Origin: an uncultured Terriglobus sp.
Lineage (GTDB): Bacteria; Acidobacteriota; Terriglobia; Terriglobales; Acidobacteriaceae
DNA length: 31,984 bases
Assembly (NCBI GenBank): GCA_937871605.1
Contig: CALMRM010000233.1
Location: 35,718-67,701 of the forward strand
Reading direction: 5' to 3'
Positions 16,687 through 24,973 of this stretch are shown here, one piece after another. The translations under genes and the position numbers were made by a program. The notes under the pieces were generated by a model that saw nothing but the letters and a program-made list of their open reading frames with translations, ran no database searches and had not been told where the DNA came from. The number at the start of each line of letters is the position of its first letter. Positions within the stretch are counted from its first letter, which is position 1.

Positions 16687-17685
16687 ATGTACTACACCGT
16701 TCGACATCTGACCAAGTTCGTCTATAGCAATGCGGTAAGCGAAAGCATCATGGAAACACGCATGCACCCGCGGTCTGACGCGATGCAGCGCTGCCTGAAC
16801 TTTCAGCTGTCTGTGTCGCCACGCTGCCGCGTGTTTAGTTACCGGGATCACCTACAAAACAACGTGCATCATTTCGACATTCCAGGGGAACATGAGCAGT
16901 TGGTCATCATTGCGGAAAGCCTGGTGGAGATGGAGGAGACGGCACCCGTGCCCTCGTTCCTGGCACCAGATGCGTGGGCCGCGCTGGACGCCGATGTGCA
17001 GGCGGGCGACTTTTGGGAGTTCTTGTTTCCCAGTGAGTTTGCTACGGCCACGCCGCTGATGGAGCAGTTGGCAGACACGCTGGACGTGCGGCGCCGCGAT
17101 GACCCGCTGATGGTGCTGCACGACCTGAACGAAAAGCTGTACCGCTACTTCGATTACGTCCCGAAATCGACCGATGCGGATTCGCCCATCGATGTGGCGC
17201 TGACGCAGAAAACAGGTGTTTGCCAGGATTTTGCGCACATCATGATCGCCATGGTGCGGTCGCGCCTGCGTATCCCATGCCGGTACGTGAGTGGCTACCT
17301 GTACCACGGCAAGACGGATTCAGACCGCAGCCTGAACTCGGCCACCCATGCCTGGGTCGAGGCGTACCTGCCGTACCTGGGCTGGGTGGGATTTGACCCA
17401 ACCAACTGGCTGGTGGCAGGCGAGCGGCACATCCGCACGGCGCTGGGGCGCGATTACAGCGATGTGCCGCCGACGCACGGCATCTTTCGTGGCTCTGCCA
17501 ACACGGAGTTGTCGGTAGCCGTGCGCGTGTCGCCCAGCGGGGGCACACCGCTGTTGGATCAGGAGCTGGTGGTGCCGGAAGACTGGTCCATGCTGGTAGA
17601 GAAAGCGCAGCAGCTGCCACCCGCACCGTCGCCCGTGGCAGACCACATCAAGCACATGCAGCAGATGCAGCAGGCCCAGCAGTAG
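16687..17685 (+). CDS. Transglutaminase-like cysteine peptidase family protein
   Basis: The 332-residue protein has the bacterial transglutaminase N-terminal beta domain (YYTVRHLTKFVYSNAVSESI, MHPRSDAMQRC). The papain-like core has an apparent Cys-His-Asp triad: Cys in GVCQDFAHIMIAM (about residue 179), His in ATHAWVEAYLPYLGW (about 219) and Asp in GFDPTNW (about 238). Such proteins may cleave or transfer isopeptide bonds. Together with ATP-grasp and alpha-E they form the predicted peptide-modification set. The C-terminus is a Gln/Met-rich tail (HMQQMQQAQQ). No signal peptide is present, so it is probably cytoplasmic. Confidence 0.9.
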   Translation: MYYTVRHLTKFVYSNAVSESIMETRMHPRSDAMQRCLNFQLSVSPRCRVFSYRDHLQNNVHHFDIPGEHEQLVIIAESLVEMEETAPVPSFLAPDAWAALDADVQAGDFWEFLFPSEFATATPLMEQLADTLDVRRRDDPLMVLHDLNEKLYRYFDYVPKSTDADSPIDVALTQKTGVCQDFAHIMIAMVRSRLRIPCRYVSGYLYHGKTDSDRSLNSATHAWVEAYLPYLGWVGFDPTNWLVAGERHIRTALGRDYSDVPPTHGIFRGSANTELSVAVRVSPSGGTPLLDQELVVPEDWSMLVEKAQQLPPAPSPVADHIKHMQQMQQAQQ

Positions 17686-17742
17686 GATTGCGGGCGGGTG
17701 CGCCGCGCTGCTGCCGGTACTTGATGGTGCGTGACTGTGGGT

Positions 17743-20700
17743 CTAGTCTCCTGCGGCAGGCTGCAGGCCGTGTGCATGCGCAGCCTTTGTGTCTTTTGTG
17801 CGGCTTGCAAGAGTTCGCGCAAGCCAGCGGCGCAGCCGGTCAAACACCAGGTAGATGACGGGCGTGGTGAACAGCGTCAGGCACTGCGACACAATCAGTC
17901 CACCCACAATGGTGATGCCCAGCGGCTTGCGCAACTCAGAGCCGGTACCAGTGCCGAAAGCCAACGGAAATCCACCCAGCATCGCGGCCATGGTGGTCAT
18001 CATGATGGGCCGAAAGCGTAGGAGGCAGGCCTGGAAGATCGCTTCTTCTGCGGTCTTGCCCTGGTCCCGTTCCGCCACAATGGCGAAGTCCACCATCATG
18101 ATCGCGTTCTTCTTCACAATGCCAATGAGCAGAACAATGCCGATCATGGCGATGACGGAAAGGTCGACCTGCGTAATGAGCAGGGCAAGGATGGCACCGA
18201 CACCGGCAGAGGGCAGTGTGGAAAGAATCGTAATGGGATGTATGAAGCTCTCGTATAACACGCCCAGTACGATGTAGACCGCCGTTAACGCTAGCAGGAT
18301 AAGGATAGGTTCAGACGAAAGTGAGTCCTGGAAGGCCGCCGCTGTGCCCTGGAAGCCACCCAGGATACTGGCGGGAATCCCAATGGAGTTCCGCACGCTT
18401 TCGATGACCTGTGTGGCCTGTGACAGCGACACGCCTGGTGCGAGATTGAACGACAGGGTGGCCGCGGGCGACAGGCCCTGGTGGTTCACCTGCAGCGGGA
18501 TACGTTGCATTTCGAAGTGCGTGATGGCGCTGAGTGGAATCTGCGCCCCGTCCGATGCCTTGACATAGATTTGGCGTAGCGCTTCTGGCGAGGCCTGGAA
18601 CTGGGGTTCTACCTCCATGACCACGTGGTACTGGTTCAGGGTCTTGTACGTGGTTGAAACCTGCCGCTGGCCGAAGGCAGAGGACAGCGTCTGATCAACC
18701 GCGAGTGCGGTGATGCCGAGCCGCGATGCTGTATCCCGATCGATGACCAGCTTGGACTCCAGGCCGTGATCCTGCTGGTCTGTTGCGACGTCGCGCAACT
18801 CTGGCGTCTTCTGCATGGCCGCCATCATCAGCGGTGCCCAGTGATTCAGGTCAGACACGGAGTCGCAGGTGAGAGTGTACTGGTACTGCGTCGCACCCTG
18901 GCGGCCACCAATCTGTAGCTCCTGCTGTGACTGCAGAAACACCTGCGCGCCCGGTGCGCGTGACAGCTGTGGACGAAGCCGCGCGATGATTTCGTCCGCA
19001 TTGGCTTTGTCCTTGCGCTGGTCGAGGGGCTTGAGCGAGACAAACATGCTGCCGCGGTTGATGGCAGCGCCGCCGAAGCCGCCACCCACGGAGGCCATTA
19101 CATTCTGAATGTCAGGATCACGCTTGACGATGGCCGCAGCATCGATGGTTTTCTTTTCCATCTGGATAAAGGAAACATCCTGCTGGCCCTGTATTTGGCC
19201 GCCTAGGCGTCCGGTGTCCTGTTGCGGGAAAAAGCCCTTGGGTACAAGGATGAACAGGTAGATATTGAGCGCAAACGTGAGCAGCCAGATGATGAGCACA
19301 GGCCACTGGTGCCGCAGCACCCAGCGCAGGCCGCGCTCGTATTCATCGTGCATCCAGTCGAAGAACTTTTCGCTCCAAAGGTACAGCTTGCCATGTTGAA
19401 TGCTGGCATGGGGCCGCAGGAATTTCGCAGAGAGCATGGGCGTGGTGGTAAGCGACACCACCAGCGAAACACCGATGGAGACCGACAGCGTCACGGCGAA
19501 TTCGCGGAAGAGCCGGCCCACAATACCGCCCATGAGCAGGATGGGAATGAAGACGGCAATCAGCGAGATGGACATGGAAAGAACGGTGAAACCGATTTCC
19601 TGCGAGCCCACCATGGCGGCATCGTATGGCGACAAGCCCCCTTCAAGGTGCCGTGAAATATTTTCAATGACCACGATGGCGTCGTCCACCACGAACCCCG
19701 TGCAGATGGTGAGTGCCATAAGCGACAGGTTATCGAGCGTGTAGCCCAGCAAATACATGATGCCGAAGGTGCCCATGATGGACAGCGGCACTGAGACGGA
19801 CGGGATCAGCGTGGATCGGACCTCACGCAGAAAGGCGAATACAACCAGGATGACCAGCACGATGGTGATGATCATGGTTTGTGTAATGTCTTTCACTGAG
19901 GCGCGCACGGTCTGTGTGCGGTCCAGCGCAACTTGCAGCCGTACTGCCGCAGGCAACGCCGCTTGCAGCACCGGAAGCTGCTTCATCACGGCATCCACGG
20001 TCGCGATGACGTTTGCGCCGGGTGACTTGAACACGATGACCAGGATGGATGGCTTGCCGTTGGTGGTGCCGTAGTTCAGGTTGTTTTCATTGGCATCGAG
20101 GACCTCGGCCACGTCGCCCAGCCGCACGATGCCTGCGGCATTGGTGCTGGTGGTGGCGACGTTGGACGGACGCGTGCTGACCTGGGCTGAGCTGTAGCCG
20201 GCACTCGCATCGTTGGTGGCCGTAGTGCCCGCGTTTGCATTGGCCGCGGCTGTGACGCCTGCGTTGGTGGAGACTGCCGCCGTCGTGGGCGTTGCTGTCG
20301 TCGTGGTACTGGTCGTTGTGGCTGTCGCGCTGGAGTTTGTGGTCGCACTGGCCACGCTGCTGGGCAGACCGTTATTCGCCTGGGCGTTTGTGATGGAGCC
20401 GCGGCTGGTGGCGATGACCAGGGGCCGGTACGCGTCAGCCCCAAAGAGCTGGTCCGTGGTGCTGATGGCCCAGCGCTGGTCGCGCCCGTTGATAAACCCT
20501 TTTGGCTGGTTGACATTGATGGTTTGTATCGCGGCTGCCAGCTGCACGAGCGAGAGGTTGTACGCGGTGAGTTGGTTCGGGTTCACCTCGAGCCGCACCG
20601 CGGGTTTTGAAGATCCGCCAACAAATGTCTGACCAACACCCTGCACCGCAGCCAGCTTTTGCGCCAGAATACTGTCCGCTGCGTCATAGAGCTGCGGCAC

Positions 20701-21342
20701 CGTCATGGTGTCGCTGGTCATGGCCAGGATTAGAATCGGCGCTTCTGACGGATTGATTTTTCGGTACGTTGGATTCTGAGGCAGGTTTGCGGGCAACTGC
20801 GCCTGTGCCGCGCTGATGGCTGCCTGCACATCGCGCGCCGCACCGTTGATGTCGCGGTTCAGGTCGAACTGCAGCGTAATGCTGGCCGCGCCCTGCGACG
20901 AACTCGAGGTCATCTGGTTGACGCCGGCAATGCGCGAGAACTGCCGCTCCAGCGGCGTGGCCACGGAGGATGCCATCGTCTCCGGGTCGGCACCGGGAAG
21001 CGACGCGTTGACGGAAATGACAGGGAACTCGACGTTGGGCAGTGATGCGACCGGCAGCAGCTTGTAGGCCACGGCACCCGCGAGCAGGATGGCAAACGAT
21101 AGCAGGAAGGTGGCAATGGGACGCTGAACAAAAGGCCTGGAGAAGTGCACCGTCCCCAGCGAACCGATAGTAGAGTTCTCCGCCTCCATGGAACGTGCGT
21201 TTTTCTGTTCGTCATGCGCAGACGCATGGTCCTGTGGCGCAGAATCGCCAGCCTGCAGGTCAGAGCCATCAAGCCGTGCCCTGTCACCGGATCGTTCGCG
21301 GTCGCGCGGAGCCTTGTCGCCGGGTTCTGGTGCTGTGTTCAT
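17743..21342 (-). CDS. RND efflux pump (MdtB/MdtC type) with N-terminal extension and an 87-residue low-complexity insertion
   Basis: This 1199-residue inner-membrane proton/drug antiporter subunit has the RND landmarks: TM1 RPIATFLLSFAILLAGAVAY, TM4 with paired aspartates (GFVVDDAIVVIENISRHLE), TM10 lysine (GIVKKNAIMMVDFAI) and FRPIMMTTMAAMLGG. Family members are near 1030-1060 residues; the excess has two causes. First, a charged extension of about 60 residues precedes the usual start. Second, residues about 317-403 (20134-20394) are a Thr/Ala/Ser/Asn-rich block inserted in the porter domain between VIATSRGSI and GIVRLGDVAEV. An internal ATG at 21189 would drop most of the extension but has no ribosome site. 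The start overlaps the stop of the remnant upstream frame (ATGA). It is the last gene of the operon. Confidence 0.9.
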   Translation of the reverse strand: MNTAPEPGDKAPRDRERSGDRARLDGSDLQAGDSAPQDHASAHDEQKNARSMEAENSTIGSLGTVHFSRPFVQRPIATFLLSFAILLAGAVAYKLLPVASLPNVEFPVISVNASLPGADPETMASSVATPLERQFSRIAGVNQMTSSSSQGAASITLQFDLNRDINGAARDVQAAISAAQAQLPANLPQNPTYRKINPSEAPILILAMTSDTMTVPQLYDAADSILAQKLAAVQGVGQTFVGGSSKPAVRLEVNPNQLTAYNLSLVQLAAAIQTINVNQPKGFINGRDQRWAISTTDQLFGADAYRPLVIATSRGSITNAQANNGLPSSVASATTNSSATATTTSTTTTATPTTAAVSTNAGVTAAANANAGTTATNDASAGYSSAQVSTRPSNVATTSTNAAGIVRLGDVAEVLDANENNLNYGTTNGKPSILVIVFKSPGANVIATVDAVMKQLPVLQAALPAAVRLQVALDRTQTVRASVKDITQTMIITIVLVILVVFAFLREVRSTLIPSVSVPLSIMGTFGIMYLLGYTLDNLSLMALTICTGFVVDDAIVVIENISRHLEGGLSPYDAAMVGSQEIGFTVLSMSISLIAVFIPILLMGGIVGRLFREFAVTLSVSIGVSLVVSLTTTPMLSAKFLRPHASIQHGKLYLWSEKFFDWMHDEYERGLRWVLRHQWPVLIIWLLTFALNIYLFILVPKGFFPQQDTGRLGGQIQGQQDVSFIQMEKKTIDAAAIVKRDPDIQNVMASVGGGFGGAAINRGSMFVSLKPLDQRKDKANADEIIARLRPQLSRAPGAQVFLQSQQELQIGGRQGATQYQYTLTCDSVSDLNHWAPLMMAAMQKTPELRDVATDQQDHGLESKLVIDRDTASRLGITALAVDQTLSSAFGQRQVSTTYKTLNQYHVVMEVEPQFQASPEALRQIYVKASDGAQIPLSAITHFEMQRIPLQVNHQGLSPAATLSFNLAPGVSLSQATQVIESVRNSIGIPASILGGFQGTAAAFQDSLSSEPILILLALTAVYIVLGVLYESFIHPITILSTLPSAGVGAILALLITQVDLSVIAMIGIVLLIGIVKKNAIMMVDFAIVAERDQGKTAEEAIFQACLLRFRPIMMTTMAAMLGGFPLAFGTGTGSELRKPLGITIVGGLIVSQCLTLFTTPVIYLVFDRLRRWLARTLASRTKDTKAAHAHGLQPAAGD

Positions 21343-21620
21343 TGCCGTGTGTTCTTTCTATAGGACGAAACCACGCGTTGAGCGGTACGGATCGCCTCTA
21401 CATCTGCAATATCCTGCGGGCGTGCACCCCGTAGTGCTCGAAGAGCGACAGCAGTTCTGTCCAGTCTTTGTCCATCGCAGTACAAACCCTTTCGCTGGTA
21501 CGCCCACTTGGCGATCTCCAGACCGCAGCGGGCACGTTCCGACGGCGTAACGGACTGCCAGTACAGGTAGTCCGCCTTTTGCTCCTCAAACGACACAGCC
21601 TTTCGAATGGTCTTGTCCAT
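21339..21620 (-). pseudogene. Remnant of a small-protein / nucleotidyltransferase (MNT-type) gene pair between two RND genes
   Basis: As one frame this reads 93 residues. Its N-terminus (MDKTIRKAVSFEEQKADYLYWQSVTP) resembles the short proteins that precede nucleotidyltransferase genes of toxin-antitoxin-like pairs. Halfway, another frame carries an ATG (21475) opening MDKDWTELLSLFEHYGV, like the start of such a nucleotidyltransferase, but it stops at 21398. The first frame then resumes with ARPQDIADVEAIRTAQ, like that enzyme's C-terminal end. I infer that an internal deletion removed the catalytic middle and fused the ends; no GSxxR...D active-site motif remains. The stop overlaps the RND ATG by 4 nt, and the start is 3 nt after the other pump's stop, so the frame may persist only to keep translation coupled. 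Alternatively it is a functional small protein. Confidence 0.5.
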
Positions 21621-21623
21621 GGC

Positions 21624-24600
21624 CTAATCCCCCGCCGCATAGTGGTGCTCTTCCTCGTGGAGGTGTGCTTCGTATTCGCGGTCAGACTCTTCGGTACCCA
21701 GGTATTTGCGGCCAATGCGGTCGAAGAACAGGTACACGACGGGCGTGGTGTACAGCGTCAGCACCTGTGAGACGATCAGGCCGCCGATGATGGTGATGCC
21801 GAGCGGGCGGCGCAGCTCTGAGCCCGTGCCTGAACCCAGCGCCAGGGGCACGCCGCCCAGCAGCGCAGCCATGGTGGTCATCATGATGGGGCGAAAGCGC
21901 AGCAGGCACGCCTGGTAGATCGACTCTTCCGGCGTCTTGCCGTGTTCGCGCTCGGCTTCCAGCGCGAAATCGATCATCATGATGGCGTTCTTTTTAACGA
22001 TACCGATGAGCAGAATGATGCCGATGAGCGCGATGACCGAAAGATTGGTGCCGGTGACGAAGAGCGCCAGGATGGCACCGACGCCTGCCGAGGGCAACGT
22101 GGACAGGATCGTGATGGGGTGTATATAGCTTTCGTACAGCACGCCCAGCACGATGTACACGGTAACCAGAGCGGCCAGGATGAGCAAGGGCTCATTCGAC
22201 AGCGACGCCTCAAACGAGGCTGCGGTGCCCTGGAAATTGGCATTGACGGACAGCGGGATGTTCAGTTCTTTTTCAGCTTTGCGCACGGCGGAGACGGCGT
22301 CGCCGATGCTGTATCCGGGCGCGAGATTGAACGACAGGTTGACTGAGGGGAACTGTCCCTCGTGCGAGATGGCCAGGGTTGTGGGTTGCTGTTCGTAATG
22401 GGTAAACGCGGTGAGTGGTACCTGTGTGCCGTTGGCACTCTTCACGTAAATGTTGCCCAACTGGTCCGGGTGGCGCTGGTACCTGGGCGCGACCTCCAGG
22501 ATCACGTGGTACTGGTTCTGCTGCGTGAACATGGTAGACACCTGCCGCTGCGCAAAGGCGTCGTCCAGCGTGTCGTCAATATTCTGCGGTGTGATGCCCA
22601 GACGCGATGCGGTATCGCGGTCAATCACCAACGTGGACTCCAGCCCCTCGGTGGTCTGGTCGGTGGCGACGTCGGCCAGCTGTGGCAGGCTGCGGAACTT
22701 CTTGAGGATGCGGTTCGACCACTCCACGAGTTCGTCGCTGTTAGCGTCTTCCACCGAGTACTGGTACTGCGTGCGCGCGGTGCGGTTTTCGACAGTCAAG
22801 TCCTGCAGCGGCTGCATGTAGGCCTGAATGCCTTCCACCTGGTTCAGCCTGGGCTGCAGACGCCGAATGATCTGCTCGGCAGATGCGGTACGTTCTTCGC
22901 GGTCGCGCAGGTTGATCTGAATACGGCCTGAGTTGAGCGTGTTGTTGGTCGCGTCGATCCCAATGAAGGAGGAGAGCGAATCCACGTCCGGGTCGGTCAG
23001 GATGGCGTTCGCCAGTGCCTGCTGCCGCTGGCTCATGGCTGAGAAGCTGATGTCCTGCGGGCCGTCCGTGATGGCCAGGATAACGCCCGTGTCCTGCACA
23101 GGGAAGAAGCCTTTGGGCACGATCATGTACAGGACGAAGGTCAGCACAAAGGTGGCCAGCGTCACCAGCAGCGTGATGGTCTGGTGGCGTAAGACCCAGC
23201 GCACGCCAACGGAATACTTGGCGATGACCCAGTTGAAGAAGTCCTCTGAAACTTTGTAAAAGCGGCCCTTCTGGTCTTCCGGCGTGTGCTTCAGCAGCTT
23301 GGCCGCCATCATGGGCGTCAGTGTGAGCGAGACAACGGCGGAGACCAGGATGGTGACCGCCAAGGTCACAGCAAACTCGCGGAACAGGCGGCCCACGATG
23401 TCGCCCATGAACAGGAGTGGGATGAGCACGGCAATGAGCGAGATGGTGAGCGACAGGATGGTGAACCCGATCTGCTCGGAGCCCTTGAGTGCCGCGTCCA
23501 GCGGAGTGTCGCCCATTTCCAGGTAGCGGTCGATGTTCTCGACCATGACGATGGCGTCGTCCACTACAAAGCCCGTGGAGATGGTGAGCGCCATGAGTGA
23601 CAGGTTGTTGAGCGAGTAACCCAGGAGGTACATGACGCCAAACGTGCCCACGATGGAGAGCGGCACGGCAACGGACGGAATAATGGTGGCACGCCACGAG
23701 CGCAGAAACAGGAAGATCACGAAGATGACCAGGCCGATGGTCAGCAAGAGCTCGAATTGCGTGTCTTTCACGCTGGCGCGGATGGTGCCGGTACGATCGG
23801 TCAGTGTCTCCAGCTTGACGGATGAGGGGAGCGTGGCCTGCAGCTTGGGCAGCAGCGCTTCAATGCGGTCCACCACGCCGATCACGTTGGCACCCGGCTG
23901 GCGCTGGATATTGATGATGACGGCCGGCTTGGTGAAGGCGGGCTGGTCGCCTTCGGGACGACGGCCCATCCACGCTGCCTGAAAGGCATTCTCAGCACCG
24001 TCCACCGCGGTCGCCACATCGGACAGGCGCACGGGCGAGCCGTTGCGGTAGGCGACAATGACATTGGTGTAGTCCGCGGCAGAGAGCAGCTGGTCGTTGG
24101 CGCCAATGGTGTAGCTCTGGTGCACGCCGTTCAGGTTGCCCTTCGCCTGGTCCACATTGGCATTGGCCAGCGCGGTGCGCACATCTTCCAACGACAGGCC
24201 ATACCCGGCGAGCGCCGTAGGATTCGCCTGAATGCGCACACCGGGCTTTTGGCCGCCTGCAATGGACACCAGGCCCACGCCGGAGAGCTGGGAAATCTTA
24301 TTGGCCAGGATGGTGTCGGCCAGGTCCTCCACCTTGGTGAGCGGCAGCACATCACTGGTGAGCGCGAGCGTCAGCACGGGCGCGTCCGCCGGGTTCACCT
24401 TGTTGTAAATGGGCGGATTGGGCAGGTCCTTGGGCAGCAGCGCCTGTGCCGCGTTGATGGCGGCTTGCACGTCCTGTTGAGCTACATCGATCGACTCACT
24501 CAGGTTGAACTGCATGGTGATGATGGAGCCACCGCCAGAGGAGACGGAGGTCATTTGCGTGAGCCCGGGAATCTGGCCGAACTGCCGTTCCAGTGATCCG

Positions 24601-24791
24601 GTTACGGCGGAGGTCATCACCGCGGGCGACGCGCCTGGATAGTACGTCTGCACCTGGATGGTGGGGTAGTCCACCTGCGGCAGCGCCGATTCTGGCAGCT
24701 GCGTGTACGCAACCGAGCCCGCCAGCAGGATAGCGATCATCAGCAGGGCAGTGGCTACCGGGCGTAGGATGAATGGCCGTGACGGACTCAT
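21624..24791 (-). CDS. RND efflux pump (MdtB/MdtC type)
   Basis: From the ATG at 24791 (GGAG nine bases upstream) the protein has 1055 residues, normal for the family. A GTG at 24806 is also in frame. TM1 is RPVATALLMIAILLAGSVAY, TM4 carries the proton-relay aspartates in GFVVDDAIVMVENIDRYLE, and TM10 has the partner lysine in GIVKKNAIMMIDFALEAE. Porter-domain landmarks include SLERQFGQIPGLTQMTS and NGSPVRLSDVATAVDGAENA. With the adaptor upstream and a second pump downstream it forms an MdtABC-like set in which two different RND proteins probably make a heterotrimer. No outer-membrane channel gene is in the window. It lacks the low-complexity insertion found in its partner. Confidence 0.92.
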   Translation of the reverse strand: MSPSRPFILRPVATALLMIAILLAGSVAYTQLPESALPQVDYPTIQVQTYYPGASPAVMTSAVTGSLERQFGQIPGLTQMTSVSSGGGSIITMQFNLSESIDVAQQDVQAAINAAQALLPKDLPNPPIYNKVNPADAPVLTLALTSDVLPLTKVEDLADTILANKISQLSGVGLVSIAGGQKPGVRIQANPTALAGYGLSLEDVRTALANANVDQAKGNLNGVHQSYTIGANDQLLSAADYTNVIVAYRNGSPVRLSDVATAVDGAENAFQAAWMGRRPEGDQPAFTKPAVIINIQRQPGANVIGVVDRIEALLPKLQATLPSSVKLETLTDRTGTIRASVKDTQFELLLTIGLVIFVIFLFLRSWRATIIPSVAVPLSIVGTFGVMYLLGYSLNNLSLMALTISTGFVVDDAIVMVENIDRYLEMGDTPLDAALKGSEQIGFTILSLTISLIAVLIPLLFMGDIVGRLFREFAVTLAVTILVSAVVSLTLTPMMAAKLLKHTPEDQKGRFYKVSEDFFNWVIAKYSVGVRWVLRHQTITLLVTLATFVLTFVLYMIVPKGFFPVQDTGVILAITDGPQDISFSAMSQRQQALANAILTDPDVDSLSSFIGIDATNNTLNSGRIQINLRDREERTASAEQIIRRLQPRLNQVEGIQAYMQPLQDLTVENRTARTQYQYSVEDANSDELVEWSNRILKKFRSLPQLADVATDQTTEGLESTLVIDRDTASRLGITPQNIDDTLDDAFAQRQVSTMFTQQNQYHVILEVAPRYQRHPDQLGNIYVKSANGTQVPLTAFTHYEQQPTTLAISHEGQFPSVNLSFNLAPGYSIGDAVSAVRKAEKELNIPLSVNANFQGTAASFEASLSNEPLLILAALVTVYIVLGVLYESYIHPITILSTLPSAGVGAILALFVTGTNLSVIALIGIILLIGIVKKNAIMMIDFALEAEREHGKTPEESIYQACLLRFRPIMMTTMAALLGGVPLALGSGTGSELRRPLGITIIGGLIVSQVLTLYTTPVVYLFFDRIGRKYLGTEESDREYEAHLHEEEHHYAAGD

Positions 24792-24890
24792 ACCTGTGTG
24801 CTCCACGTGCGTGGTGCCCTTGGATAGCGCACCGTGATTGGCTGCAACTGCAACTCAGGGTTCAGCGCGTTGCGTTAGAAGGGTGTGGGC

Positions 24891-24933
24891 GTGCCGGTGA
24901 ACCTTTGGCCGCTGCGCCGGCACCGTCCCGGTG
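24891..24933. other. Overlapping inverted repeats in the adaptor / pump gap
   Basis: In the 182-bp gap, GTGCCGG (24891-24897) is complementary to CCGGCAC (24917-24923), and CACCG (24921-24925) to CGGTG (24929-24933). The two stems share bases and are mutually exclusive. They could adjust the adaptor-to-pump ratio by RNA processing or partial termination. There is no T-tract. Confidence 0.35.
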
Positions 24934-24973
24934 AGGGTACAGCGACAGTGAAGCCGTGCAGCGCCCGCGAGAC

